Translations under genes and position numbers: made by a program | Shown here: piece after piece, positions 1 to 5,426 of the stretch | How positions within the stretch are numbered: the stretch's first letter is position 1 | How the letters are laid out: every line of letters begins with the position of its first letter | NCBI GenBank assembly: GCA_964590755.1 | Contig: CAZPYK010000042.1 | Span: 1-13,444 of the forward strand | Direction: 5' to 3' | Origin: CAG-390 sp964590755 | Lineage (GTDB): Bacteria; Bacillota; Clostridia; Oscillospirales; CAG-272 | DNA length: 13,444 bases | Notes under the pieces: generated by a model | What the model was told of the DNA's origin: nothing | The model's input: only the letters and a program-made list of their open reading frames with translations | The model's database searches: none

Positions 1-99
1 CCCCTTCTTTTCTTTTCCTCACGGTAAGGGGATTTTACTTTGGCAACTTACCCCGATAAAAATAAATCCGCCGAGACAAACAAAAATATCACAAAAGTA

Positions 100-128
100 T
101 TGACAAGTCACGGCAAATAGTGTATAAT
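100..128 (+). promoter_or_regulatory. Promoter of tRNA-Ser
   Basis: A perfect sigma-A promoter: TTGACA at 100-105 and TATAAT at 123-128, separated by 17 bp. Transcription would start near 135, about 24 bases before the tRNA. Both boxes are consensus, as expected for a stable RNA gene. Confidence 0.9.
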
Positions 129-158
129 ATTTATCGTTGGCATATCTGCCACACCCTT

Positions 159-250
159 GGAGATGTACTCAAGAGGCCGAAGAGGCGCCCCTGCTAAGGG
201 TGTAGGTCGTGAATAACGGCGCGAGAGTTCAAATCTCTCCATCTCCGCCA
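159..250 (+). tRNA. tRNA-Ser(GCU)
   Basis: Folds as a class II tRNA with a long variable arm. The acceptor stem pairs 159-165 (GGAGATG) with 240-246 (CATCTCC), followed by discriminator G247 and an encoded CCA at 248-250. The anticodon stem pairs 186-190 with 198-202 around loop CTGCTAA; the anticodon is GCT at 193-195, reading AGC/AGU serine codons. The T arm is GAGAG-TTCAAAT-CTCTC. It is a single gene with its own promoter and terminator. tRNA-Ser genes are common integration targets, which fits the AT-rich toxin cargo just downstream. Confidence 0.95.
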
Positions 251-258
251 ATATTTTG

Positions 259-296
259 GGTTGAGTTTGTGTTTCACATGGCTCAACCTTTTCTTA
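259..296 (+). terminator. Terminator of tRNA-Ser
   Basis: GGTTGAG at 259-265 pairs with CTCAACC at 282-288. A smaller TGTG/CACA pair (268-271 with 275-278) lies inside the loop. The hairpin is followed by TTTTCTTATTTT. The right half of this terminator recurs exactly inside the barnase gene (see findings). Confidence 0.75.
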
Positions 297-336
297 TTTT
301 GAGTAAATCTATAGATTTTTTCTGTTTTTCAAAAAA

Positions 337-372
337 TGGCACAAGTTGGCACAGAGTGGCACTGTTTGGCAC
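337..372 (+). repeat. Four TGGCAC direct repeats at exact 10-bp spacing
   Basis: TGGCAC occurs at 337, 347, 357 and 367, exactly one helical turn apart, upstream of the toxin gene. Such phasing places all four sites on one face of the DNA and suggests cooperative binding. A regulator operator for the toxin operon or arm-type sites of a tyrosine recombinase next to the tRNA are both possible. No sigma-54 -12 box is found at the required distance. Confidence 0.8.
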
Positions 373-419
373 TAAATCTTATGATATTATCTACCTACCA
401 AAGACAAGGGAGGTATATA

Positions 420-971
420 ATGTCTTTTATAGAAAAACTTTTGGAGGCTTTTATGCCATGGAAAAGCTCCAAATGGGTGATGTGGAAATCTCAACAGGAT
501 CTGACAACTTGTGTAGAATGTAAAGAATTACATGGCAAAATCTTTCCCACAGAGGATGTTGAAAAAATGGTTCGGTGGCCTATGCATCGGTATTGTCGTT
601 GCACTCTTAACGGAATGGATGTTCTTCCTGTCGGATATGCAACTCAAGACGGACTAAACGGCGCTGACTATTGGCTCAAGCACAAAGGAAAATTACCTGA
701 AAACTATCTAACGAAAAAAGAAGCAAAAGATATTGGTTGGAAAAATAATAAAGGTAATTTAGCTGAGGTTGCAAATGGCAAGATAATTGGTGGCGATATT
801 TACAGTAACCATGAAGGACGATTGCCACAGGCAAACGGACGTATATGGTATGAAGCAGATATAAATTATACATCCGGTTATAGAGGAACTGACCGTATTT
901 TTTATTCCAATGACGGGTTAATATTTGTTTCATATGACCATGGCTCAACCTTTTACGAAATTTCAGATTAA
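420..971 (+). CDS. MuF-motif/barnase-type ribonuclease toxin
   Basis: A 183-residue protein starting at 420 behind GGGAGG (409-414); an ATG 28 codons upstream lacks a ribosome-binding site. Residues 31-61 carry C31xxC34 and H56xxC59xC61, the cysteine/histidine signature I associate with the end of phage Mu F-like head proteins and MuF polymorphic toxins. Residues about 75-183 are a complete barnase domain. By alignment with Bacillus amyloliquefaciens barnase, the general base is E145 (E73), the acid H174 (H102), and the phosphate-binding residues K99 (K27), R155 (R83) and R159 (R87). All are present, so the enzyme should cleave RNA. There is no signal peptide or membrane segment. The adjacent gene encodes a barstar-like inhibitor. 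The gene is clearly more AT-rich than the housekeeping genes, pointing to horizontal gain. Whether it acts inside the host, is delivered with a phage particle, or is a cargo remnant cannot be told here. Confidence 0.9.
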   Translation: MSFIEKLLEAFMPWKSSKWVMWKSQQDLTTCVECKELHGKIFPTEDVEKMVRWPMHRYCRCTLNGMDVLPVGYATQDGLNGADYWLKHKGKLPENYLTKKEAKDIGWKNNKGNLAEVANGKIIGGDIYSNHEGRLPQANGRIWYEADINYTSGYRGTDRIFYSNDGLIFVSYDHGSTFYEISD

Positions 972-982
972 GGAGTAAAATT

Positions 983-1309
983 ATGTATAAATTTAAAGAA
1001 CTGTACACATTGGACTTTTCAAAAGTCAATTATATAAATGAAGTTCACCAAATAATCAAAGACGAACTTGGTTTTCCCGACTATTACGGTATGAATTGGT
1101 ATGCTTTTTGGGATTGCTTAACAGATATGATTGGTGATCCTATGCATATTGAGTTGATTGGACTGGAACGAGTACAAAATAAATTTCCCCGTCACGCCAA
1201 AATCATATTGGATATTTTAAAGGATTTAAAGCACTGGGATAATGATAAATATAAAGATCAAATAAAAATCGAAATTGTCTGCGGCGAAGCACGCTACGAG
1301 ATCCATTAA
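983..1309 (+). CDS. Barstar-like ribonuclease inhibitor (immunity protein)
   Basis: A 108-residue protein that should bind and block the barnase-type toxin encoded 11 bp upstream. Its GGAG (972-975) directly follows the toxin stop codon, so the two genes are translationally linked. The segment FPDYYGMNWYAFWDCLT matches the barstar inhibitory helix. Y34, N38, W43 and D44 correspond to barstar Y29, N33, W38 and D39, the last being the main contact to the barnase active site. D81 probably matches E76. Barstar D35 is replaced by Y40, and its partner barnase R59 is replaced by H131 in the neighbouring toxin, suggesting an adapted pair. It is as AT-rich as the toxin. Confidence 0.9.
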   Translation: MYKFKELYTLDFSKVNYINEVHQIIKDELGFPDYYGMNWYAFWDCLTDMIGDPMHIELIGLERVQNKFPRHAKIILDILKDLKHWDNDKYKDQIKIEIVCGEARYEIH

Positions 1310-1420
1310 ATTTGGGCTAAATTGGGGTAAATATCGGAAAGGTGTTCAACACCGCTCTGACGTCCGCCGCCATTACCAACACATACGAACTCAAAGTTAA
1401 GTGTGTGTTCTCAGTAAGAG

Positions 1421-1468
1421 CAGAACTACCGCATAAGGATTAACGCCTTGTGCGGTAGTTCTGTTTTG
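1421..1468 (+). terminator. Strong hairpin terminator downstream of the barstar gene
   Basis: An 18-bp stem (1421-1438 with 1446-1463, one G-T wobble) around loop ATTAACG, followed by TTTTG. It lies about 110 bp after the immunity gene and probably ends that transcript. The T tract is short, so termination may be less efficient than the stem suggests. Confidence 0.6.
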
Positions 1469-1519
1469 CAAACCGTCAATGATCGCCGTGTCGTGTGTAG
1501 CGGTTGCCGAAAATGTCGG

Positions 1520-1628
1520 TGTTACAAATTTCCGTTTGCGCGTATATTATACGCAAACATAGGCGCTATGGCGTTTTTACGCCCATAACGCCTTTATTTT
1601 TATAAGTTAATAGAAAAAGTTTGTAACA
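1520..1628. repeat. 109-bp element with 9-bp terminal inverted repeats and two inner hairpins
   Basis: TGTTACAAA at 1520-1528 is exactly inverted at 1620-1628. Inside are a palindrome at about 1533-1557 (GTTTGC...GCAAAC) and a long hairpin at 1561-1593 (AGGCG...CGCCT), followed by TTTATTTTTAT, which could terminate plus-strand transcription. Two more GTTACA/TGTAAC words follow at 1630-1635 and 1660-1665. It could be a small non-mobile palindromic element or a terminator flanked by protein-binding sites. Confidence 0.5.
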
Positions 1629-1738
1629 TTGTAACGTTTAGCCCTCAACCCCCTATATGGTTACACTTTTCAATGGAATTTATGTGAGTGTTGTGCTACA
1701 ATTGCACACGAAAATTTCGGCAAACTCTCTTGAACCTA

Positions 1739-1767
1739 TTGACAAATCCATGCGGATGTGCTATACT
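1739..1767 (+). promoter_or_regulatory. Promoter of candidate antitoxin RNA
   Basis: TTGACA at 1739-1744 and TATACT at 1762-1767 with 17-bp spacing. The predicted start is near 1774. It points toward the minus-strand toxin gene. No reading frame of note follows; a terminator comes within 90 bp, so the product should be a small RNA. Confidence 0.8.
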
Positions 1768-1773
1768 TTAGGT

Positions 1774-1860
1774 ACAGGGTGCACACCGATGACGGTTGCT
1801 CTCCCTTGGATAAACAGATAACCGCTTAACTTTGGGCGAGAAGGCGGTTATCTTTTTTTA
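1774..1860 (+). ncRNA. Candidate antisense antitoxin RNA with its terminator
   Basis: A transcript of about 85 nt is bounded by the promoter at 1739-1767 and a terminator: GATAACCGC (1817-1825) pairs with GCGGTTATC (1844-1852), then seven T residues. It ends next to the toxin stop codon (1861-1863), so it can pair with the toxin mRNA only in the latter's 3' untranslated region, as in TxpA/RatA-like type I systems. Near its 5' end it carries a 29-nt sequence (1777-1805) closely resembling the 5' region of the toxin mRNA. Promoter and terminator are read directly; the antitoxin role is inferred. Confidence 0.6.
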
Positions 1861-1950
1861 TTATTTTCTACGAAAGATATTGATGATAAGATCGATCAAT
1901 ATCACGATAAAAGTCAACAAAGCCAAGAGCTCGGTCAACGTGATATACAT
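1861..1950 (-). CDS. Small holin-like type I toxin peptide
   Basis: A 29-residue peptide on the minus strand, starting at 1950 (MYITLTELLALL...) and ending ...FRRK with TAA at 1863-1861. It has one hydrophobic helix (about residues 5-26) with a single aspartate, then a basic tail, the layout of Fst/TxpA and putative holin-like toxins, which insert in the membrane. The ribosome-binding site AGGAG (complement of 1960-1964) lies nine bases upstream. It is sequestered: CTCCTCTC (1987-1980) can pair with GAGAGGAG (1967-1960) in the mRNA. The promoter is at 2124-2095 and the untranslated leader is about 138 nt. The convergent small RNA at 1774-1860 is the likely antitoxin. The peptide falls below normal gene-calling length, so it would usually be missed. 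Confidence 0.75.
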   Translation of the reverse strand: MYITLTELLALLTFIVILIDLIINIFRRK

Positions 1951-1959
1951 TTCGCATCA

Positions 1960-1987
1960 CTCCTCTCTCACATTCGATTGAGAGGAG
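1960..1987 (-). promoter_or_regulatory. Hairpin sequestering the toxin ribosome-binding site
   Basis: In the minus-strand mRNA an 8-bp perfect stem (1987-1980 with 1967-1960) and a 12-nt loop cover the whole GAGAGGAG Shine-Dalgarno region, ten bases before the start codon. Type I toxin mRNAs commonly hide their ribosome-binding site in this way. Confidence 0.7.
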
Positions 1988-2025
1988 AAAAAAGATATTT
2001 GTCTCCGCTCACAATGTGATCGCGA

Positions 2026-2061
2026 GGGAGAGCAGCCGCCACCGTTTTTGGTGTGCATCCC
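2026..2061 (-). repeat. Inverted partner of 1777-1805 (possible 5'-3' mRNA clamp)
   Basis: The plus-strand sequence at 2026-2061 (starts GGGAGAGCAGCC, ends GGTGTGCATCCC) is a near reverse complement of 1777-1805 (starts GGGTGCACACC, ends GCTCTCCC), differing by a few bases and a small insertion. Both the toxin mRNA and the opposing RNA therefore begin with similar sequence. A full-length toxin transcript that reads through to 1777 could pair its two ends over about 28 bases. Confidence 0.7.
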
Positions 2062-2094
2062 GGTCGACGCAAATTGCTTTTTATCGACACCTAT

Positions 2095-2124
2095 AATATA
2101 TCACCACCCACACGGATCTGTCAA
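2095..2124 (-). promoter_or_regulatory. Promoter of the small toxin mRNA
   Basis: On the minus strand TTGACA (2124-2119) and TATATT (2100-2095) are separated by 18 bp. The start would be near 2088. An 11-bp palindrome TCACAATGTGA lies in the leader at 2009-2019. Confidence 0.75.
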
Positions 2125-2191
2125 GTATTTTTGAGAATTGATATTTATTTAATTGTCAATGAACGTTTTTAAGCAGTTGCGTTTTTCTTGC

Positions 2192-2246
2192 CGAGACGGC
2201 GGATCGGCTTTATGAACGCACCGAAACAACGATGTCTCGATTTTTT
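2192..2246 (+). terminator. Possible weak terminator before the lipoprotein promoter
   Basis: CGAGAC (2192-2197) pairs with GTCTCG (2234-2239), with a small inner GCCGA/TCGGC alternative, followed by ATTTTTTG. The stem is short, so this is tentative. Confidence 0.3.
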
Positions 2247-2258
2247 GCGTCTTGGGTA

Positions 2259-2287
2259 TTGACTGCGACATAAAATCATGTTAAAAT
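2259..2287 (+). promoter_or_regulatory. Promoter of the MBL lipoprotein gene
   Basis: TTGACT at 2259-2264 and TAAAAT at 2282-2287, 17 bp apart, each one base off consensus. It lies 68 bp before the start codon. Confidence 0.75.
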
Positions 2288-2354
2288 ATTATTCGGTTAA
2301 AATTGTTCGATCGGAGCTCGTCAGCCGAGATCGCACCCCCAAGGAGGTATTACG

Positions 2355-4202
2355 ATGATAATAAAGCAAAGCTCAAAAAGGCGCTGGACACAAATACTGT
2401 GCATAGCGCTTGCGGCACTTATGGTGCTCGGCGTGGTGGCTGTACTTCTTTCAAGCTGCGCGCCGTCTGCCGACTCGCCCGAGGTCAGCTCGAGCATCAA
2501 AACGGAAAACACGGAGTCTGCGCCCTCCGCCGAGGATCTTTGTATCCTCAGCGGAGGACAAATTATTTGCAGCGTGATCCGCGCCGATCGCGCGGGAGAC
2601 GGCATGAAGGAAGCCGCGATCACGATACGCAGAACGATCGAAAAAATAACCGGCGTGCTGCCCGATATATCCGAAGACTTTCTTCTCCCCGGCGAAACGA
2701 TCGATCCCGACGCATACGAGATACTCGTCGGTCCAACCAACCGCGACGAAAGCTCCGCCGTCGACGCCGGTTTGACAAATTACGATTCATATTCGATCTC
2801 GATAGTCGGACATAAGCTGGTGCTTCTCGCCTCGGATGACGAGGGCTATCGCTCCGCCGCGACATGGCTCTGCGAACGACTTTACGAGCTGGCGGCAGCG
2901 GCGGCGGATGCAAAGAACGAGCTTTCGATCCCCGCCGACACCGCCGTCACGAGCGTCGTCAGCTCAATGCTCGGCACCCTGCCGGTATACGAGAAAGGTT
3001 CTGTCGAAGCGGTGTGGGACTGCGGCGACGACTGCATGATGTATATAATAAAAAATACGAACTCCGAGGCATACACCGCATACGGAGCGCGCCTTTCCGA
3101 GGCGGGCTTTGCGGAATACGCGCAAAATCAAATAGGCGACAATCTTTACGCCACGTATACCTCCGCCGACGGCAAATATGTGCTGAACACAGTTTATACC
3201 GCATACGAAAACAAAAGCCGCCTTATCATAGAGCCGCTCTCGGGAACCGCTCTGCCGACCGTTGAGTCCGAATATACGCAGGTCTTTGACGCGGTGACGC
3301 TCACGCAGGTCGGGCTTGAGACGGATTATTCATACGCAAGCCCCACACAGCCCACCCGCGAGATCGGCATGCTGTATATCATACGTCTGCGCGACGGTCG
3401 GTTCATCATTATCGACGGAGGCTATAACGACGACAAGAACGCCGAGCTTTTGATAAGTTCACTGCGCAGGCAGGCAAAGGATCCCAACGATATCACGGTA
3501 GCCGCGTGGATATTTTCGCACCACCACGGCGACCACACCGGTCTGATTCGCAAGCTCGCGTCCTCCGCCGCCTACCGCAAGCTGGTAAATGTCGAACGGT
3601 TCATATTCAACTTCCCTTCCGAGGAGCAATTCGGCAAGATGGGCGAGGGCTATCCGACCGCGACCTATTCGGCGATAGCCTCCTACAAGGATGCCGAGGT
3701 AATAAAGGCGCACCCGGGACAAGTCTTCTCCTACGGCGGCGCGCAAATAGAGTATTATTCCACGATCGAGCTGATCGCCCCGACCGATTGCGACACCGGA
3801 AACACCGTCAGCGCGGTATTCTCGGTTACCGCCGAGGGGCAAAAGATAATGTTTCTCGGAGATTCGAGCAACCTTATGTCCGATACGCTGGTAAAATGCT
3901 ACGGCACGGCGCTCGCCTCCGACATAGTCCAGGTGGCGCATCACGGAGCCAACGGCGGCACCACCGCGCTTTACAAGTTGATCGATATGAAGGTGGCGTT
4001 CTGGCCGCTGGGAGTGTGGGATTATTATAATTACAACGGCTACGGCAGAAAGAACGAGGAATGGAACTCTTATCTCTTCTCATCTCCCAAGATGACCGAG
4101 ATAATCCTTTCCGGCTACACCGAGAGGACCGTCACCCTGCCATATGAGCCGACCGAAAAGAGCTTCCCGCCCGATACCGAACCGGACCCCCGCGGAAATT
4201 AA
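2355..4202 (+). CDS. Lipoprotein with ComEC-like metallo-beta-lactamase domain
   Basis: A 615-residue protein with a strong ribosome-binding site (AAGGAGG, 2341-2347). Basic residues and a hydrophobic stretch (about 12-32) end in lipobox L32-S-S-C35, so it should be lipid-anchored on the outer face of the membrane. Residues about 60-180 contain EILVGPTNR, a pattern I associate with the N-terminal accessory domain of some glycoside hydrolases; this is tentative. Residues about 330-560 form a metallo-beta-lactamase fold: H389-H-H391-G-D393-H394 binds metal, D503 (FLGDS) is the bridging aspartate, and AHHG at 528-531 is typical of the ComEC/Rec2-type branch. Substrates in that branch include nucleic acids and phosphodiesters, but none can be assigned here. 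No membrane channel domain is attached, so it is not ComEC itself. It appears monocistronic; no clear terminator follows before the repeat region. Confidence 0.85.
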   Translation: MIIKQSSKRRWTQILCIALAALMVLGVVAVLLSSCAPSADSPEVSSSIKTENTESAPSAEDLCILSGGQIICSVIRADRAGDGMKEAAITIRRTIEKITGVLPDISEDFLLPGETIDPDAYEILVGPTNRDESSAVDAGLTNYDSYSISIVGHKLVLLASDDEGYRSAATWLCERLYELAAAAADAKNELSIPADTAVTSVVSSMLGTLPVYEKGSVEAVWDCGDDCMMYIIKNTNSEAYTAYGARLSEAGFAEYAQNQIGDNLYATYTSADGKYVLNTVYTAYENKSRLIIEPLSGTALPTVESEYTQVFDAVTLTQVGLETDYSYASPTQPTREIGMLYIIRLRDGRFIIIDGGYNDDKNAELLISSLRRQAKDPNDITVAAWIFSHHHGDHTGLIRKLASSAAYRKLVNVERFIFNFPSEEQFGKMGEGYPTATYSAIASYKDAEVIKAHPGQVFSYGGAQIEYYSTIELIAPTDCDTGNTVSAVFSVTAEGQKIMFLGDSSNLMSDTLVKCYGTALASDIVQVAHHGANGGTTALYKLIDMKVAFWPLGVWDYYNYNGYGRKNEEWNSYLFSSPKMTEIILSGYTERTVTLPYEPTEKSFPPDTEPDPRGN

Positions 4203-4478
4203 CCCCGACGGAAGACGAAAATCTTGTGATATCTCCGGTTGCGCCGTGGGGATCGGTGCGAACATGGTGCGAAGCCGAAGATAGAAATCTTGCGATCTCC
4301 ATGTCTGTATGTGAGGTCCCGACGTTTGCCAAGCCTTCTCATGTCTGAGAAGGTGGCGCCGTAGGCGACGGATGAGGAGGTACAAGGCTTTCCGCCGCGC
4401 GGAAAGCTTCCTTAAATCCCATAAAGATAAAAATCTTGCATTCTCTACATCTGTAGGTGAGGTTCCGACGTTTGCCAA

Positions 4479-4702
4479 GCCTTCCCCAGTGGGGGAAGGT
4501 GCCGAGCGAATGCGAGGCGGATGAAGTGGGCTATGCAGTGTGTTTACGCCGCACGATGTTAGGTATTCGTCTTGACAATCCCTCAGTCGGCTGCGCCGAC
4601 AGCTCCCACAAAAAACATGACCTAATATTGTTGGGTGCTAACAAAATGCACAGCCCACCTCATCCACCGCTGCGCGGTCCCCCTTCCCCCACTGGGGAAG
4701 GC
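4479..4702. mobile_element. 224-bp inverted-repeat, MITE-like element
   Basis: The left arm 4479-4537 (starts GCCTTCCCCAGTGGGGGAAGG) is inverted at 4647-4702 (ends CCCCCACTGGGGAAGGC). Identity is high at the ends and in the GTGGGCT..TGCA part, lower between. The centre has a second pairing (TTAGGT/ACCTAA) and a GTCGGC-TGC-GCCGAC hairpin. It encodes nothing. A structure of this size with long inverted ends suggests a non-autonomous element or a large RNA/DNA hairpin; target-site duplications are not evident. Confidence 0.6.
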
Positions 4703-4743
4703 ATACGAAGTGCGGTGCGAACATGGGGCGTAGCCGAAAGATA

Positions 4744-4983
4744 AAATCTTGCAATCTATCCGGCTACACCGTAGGGCAGGGAATCTTTGGAGTTCAAATG
4801 CGAAAGCATTTGAACTCGCGGCGAGGTAACCGGAACTATGAAATCTTATTTAACTAAATTCCGAGCCGTTGCTCCCGCCGGAAGAGAAAAATATTGCGAT
4901 CTATCCGGCTACACCGTAGGGGCGAACTGCGTTCGCCCGTCGAGAAACGGTGTTGCGGGCGACCACAGGTCGCCCCTACGGGA
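4744..4983 (+). repeat. 240-bp composite repeat, copy 1
   Basis: Matches 13195-13442 in the same orientation and order: the AAATCTTGCAATC module, the GNRA-capped palindrome module, a GAGCCGTTGCTCCCGCCGGAAGA module, and a terminal palindrome. The last pairs CCGTAGGGGCGA (4914-4925) with TCGCCCCTACGG (4970-4981), plus an inner CGCCCG/CGGGCG pair. Roughly 85% identity by eye, with small indels. Confidence 0.85.
4786..4866 (+). repeat. GNRA-capped palindromic repeat, copy A
   Basis: GAGTTCAAATGC, loop GAAA, GCATTTGAACTC forms a perfect 12-bp stem with a GNRA tetraloop. It is followed by GGCGAGGTAACCGG and a conserved segment containing ATGAAATCTTATTTAACTAA, ending near CCGAGCC. Confidence 0.85.
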
Positions 4984-5055
4984 GAGGTGCGAACATAGTG
5001 CGAAGCCGTAAAAACGGCGGGAGCAAGCCCCCGCCCTACGACACAGAAATACAGA

Positions 5056-5105
5056 AAGCAAAATTTGATAGTTGATAATGTTCCGTGCTTGCTATATTGG
5101 TGTGG
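5056..5105 (-). repeat. Inverted copy of the ACCAATATAG..GCACGGAACAT repeat
   Basis: Read on the minus strand this gives ACCAATATAGCAAGCACGG and then AACATTATCAACTATCAAAT, nearly the sequence of the tandem units at 12974-13195. It is an isolated inverted copy of that family. Confidence 0.7.
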
Positions 5106-5126
5106 CAGATGCAATTTTTATCTCTC

Positions 5127-5396
5127 TTTGGAGTTCAAATGCGTGAGCATTTGAACTCGTGGCGAGGTAACCGGAACTATGAAATCTTATTTAACTAAAT
5201 TCAGAGCTCTCCTCTCTCTTTGGAGTTCAAATGCGTGAGCATTTGAACTCGCGGCGAGGTAACCGAAACTATGAAATCTTATTTAACTAAATTCCGAGTT
5301 CTCCTCTCTCTTTGGAGTTCAAATGCGTGAGCATTTGAACTCGCGGCGAGGTAACCGAAACCATGAAATCTTATTTAACTAAATTCCGAGCCGGGC
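5127..5396 (+). repeat. Three tandem 92-bp GNRA-capped repeat units (copies B, C, D)
   Basis: Units start (TTTGGAG) at 5127, 5219 and 5311, exactly 92 bp apart and nearly identical. Each has the 12-bp stem GAGTTCAAATGC/GCATTTGAACTC, here with loop GTGA instead of the GAAA of copies A and E; both are GNRA tetraloops. B to C and C to D are joined by a CTCCTCTCTC linker. They lie just upstream of the ATPase promoter. Confidence 0.9.
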
Positions 5397-5426
5397 GACA
5401 AAAAAACAAATAATTTACAAAATTAC

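Larger units (their letters stand above)
4203..5400. repeat. Mosaic intergenic repeat region
   Basis: This 1.2-kb gap contains no credible gene. It is built from recurring modules. A degenerate palindrome of the type AGATAAAAATCTTGCAATC occurs near 4217, 4278, 4424, 4736 and 4880, and twice more near 13190 and 13340. GGTGCGAACAT followed by an AAGCCG-like word occurs at 4255, 4714 and 4986. A module with GAGGTYCCGACGTTTGCCAAGCCTTC occurs at about 4311-4336 and 4459-4484. Further named repeats inside it are listed separately. Several long minus-strand reading frames here are by-products of these repeats. Confidence 0.85.

Noticed and set aside
337..395. Sigma-54 promoter suggested by TGGCAC
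   Set aside because: The -12 TTGC element is absent at the required spacing after each copy.
676..1029. 117-residue minus-strand frame over the toxin gene
   Set aside because: It is the shadow of a well-supported barnase gene, with no ribosome-binding site or recognisable protein.
1322..1442. Short frame reading ...VFNTALTSAAITNTYELK... downstream of the barstar gene
   Set aside because: It looks faintly protein-like and marks a base-composition change, but has no start, no ribosome-binding site and runs into the terminator stem. At most a gene scrap at the island edge.
4080..4478. Minus-strand frames with a repeated MANVGTS start (also 4132-4332)
   Set aside because: The repeated start comes from the duplicated intergenic module; the frames overlap the lipoprotein gene end and repeats, with no ribosome-binding sites.
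4854..5114. 86-residue minus-strand frame with ...RGLAPAVFTASHYVRTSPVGATCGRPQ...
   Set aside because: Entirely inside palindromic repeats; frames of this kind arise from the repeat itself.
5127..5396. CRISPR array
   Set aside because: The 92-bp units are nearly identical along their whole length, with no variable spacers and no cas genes nearby.
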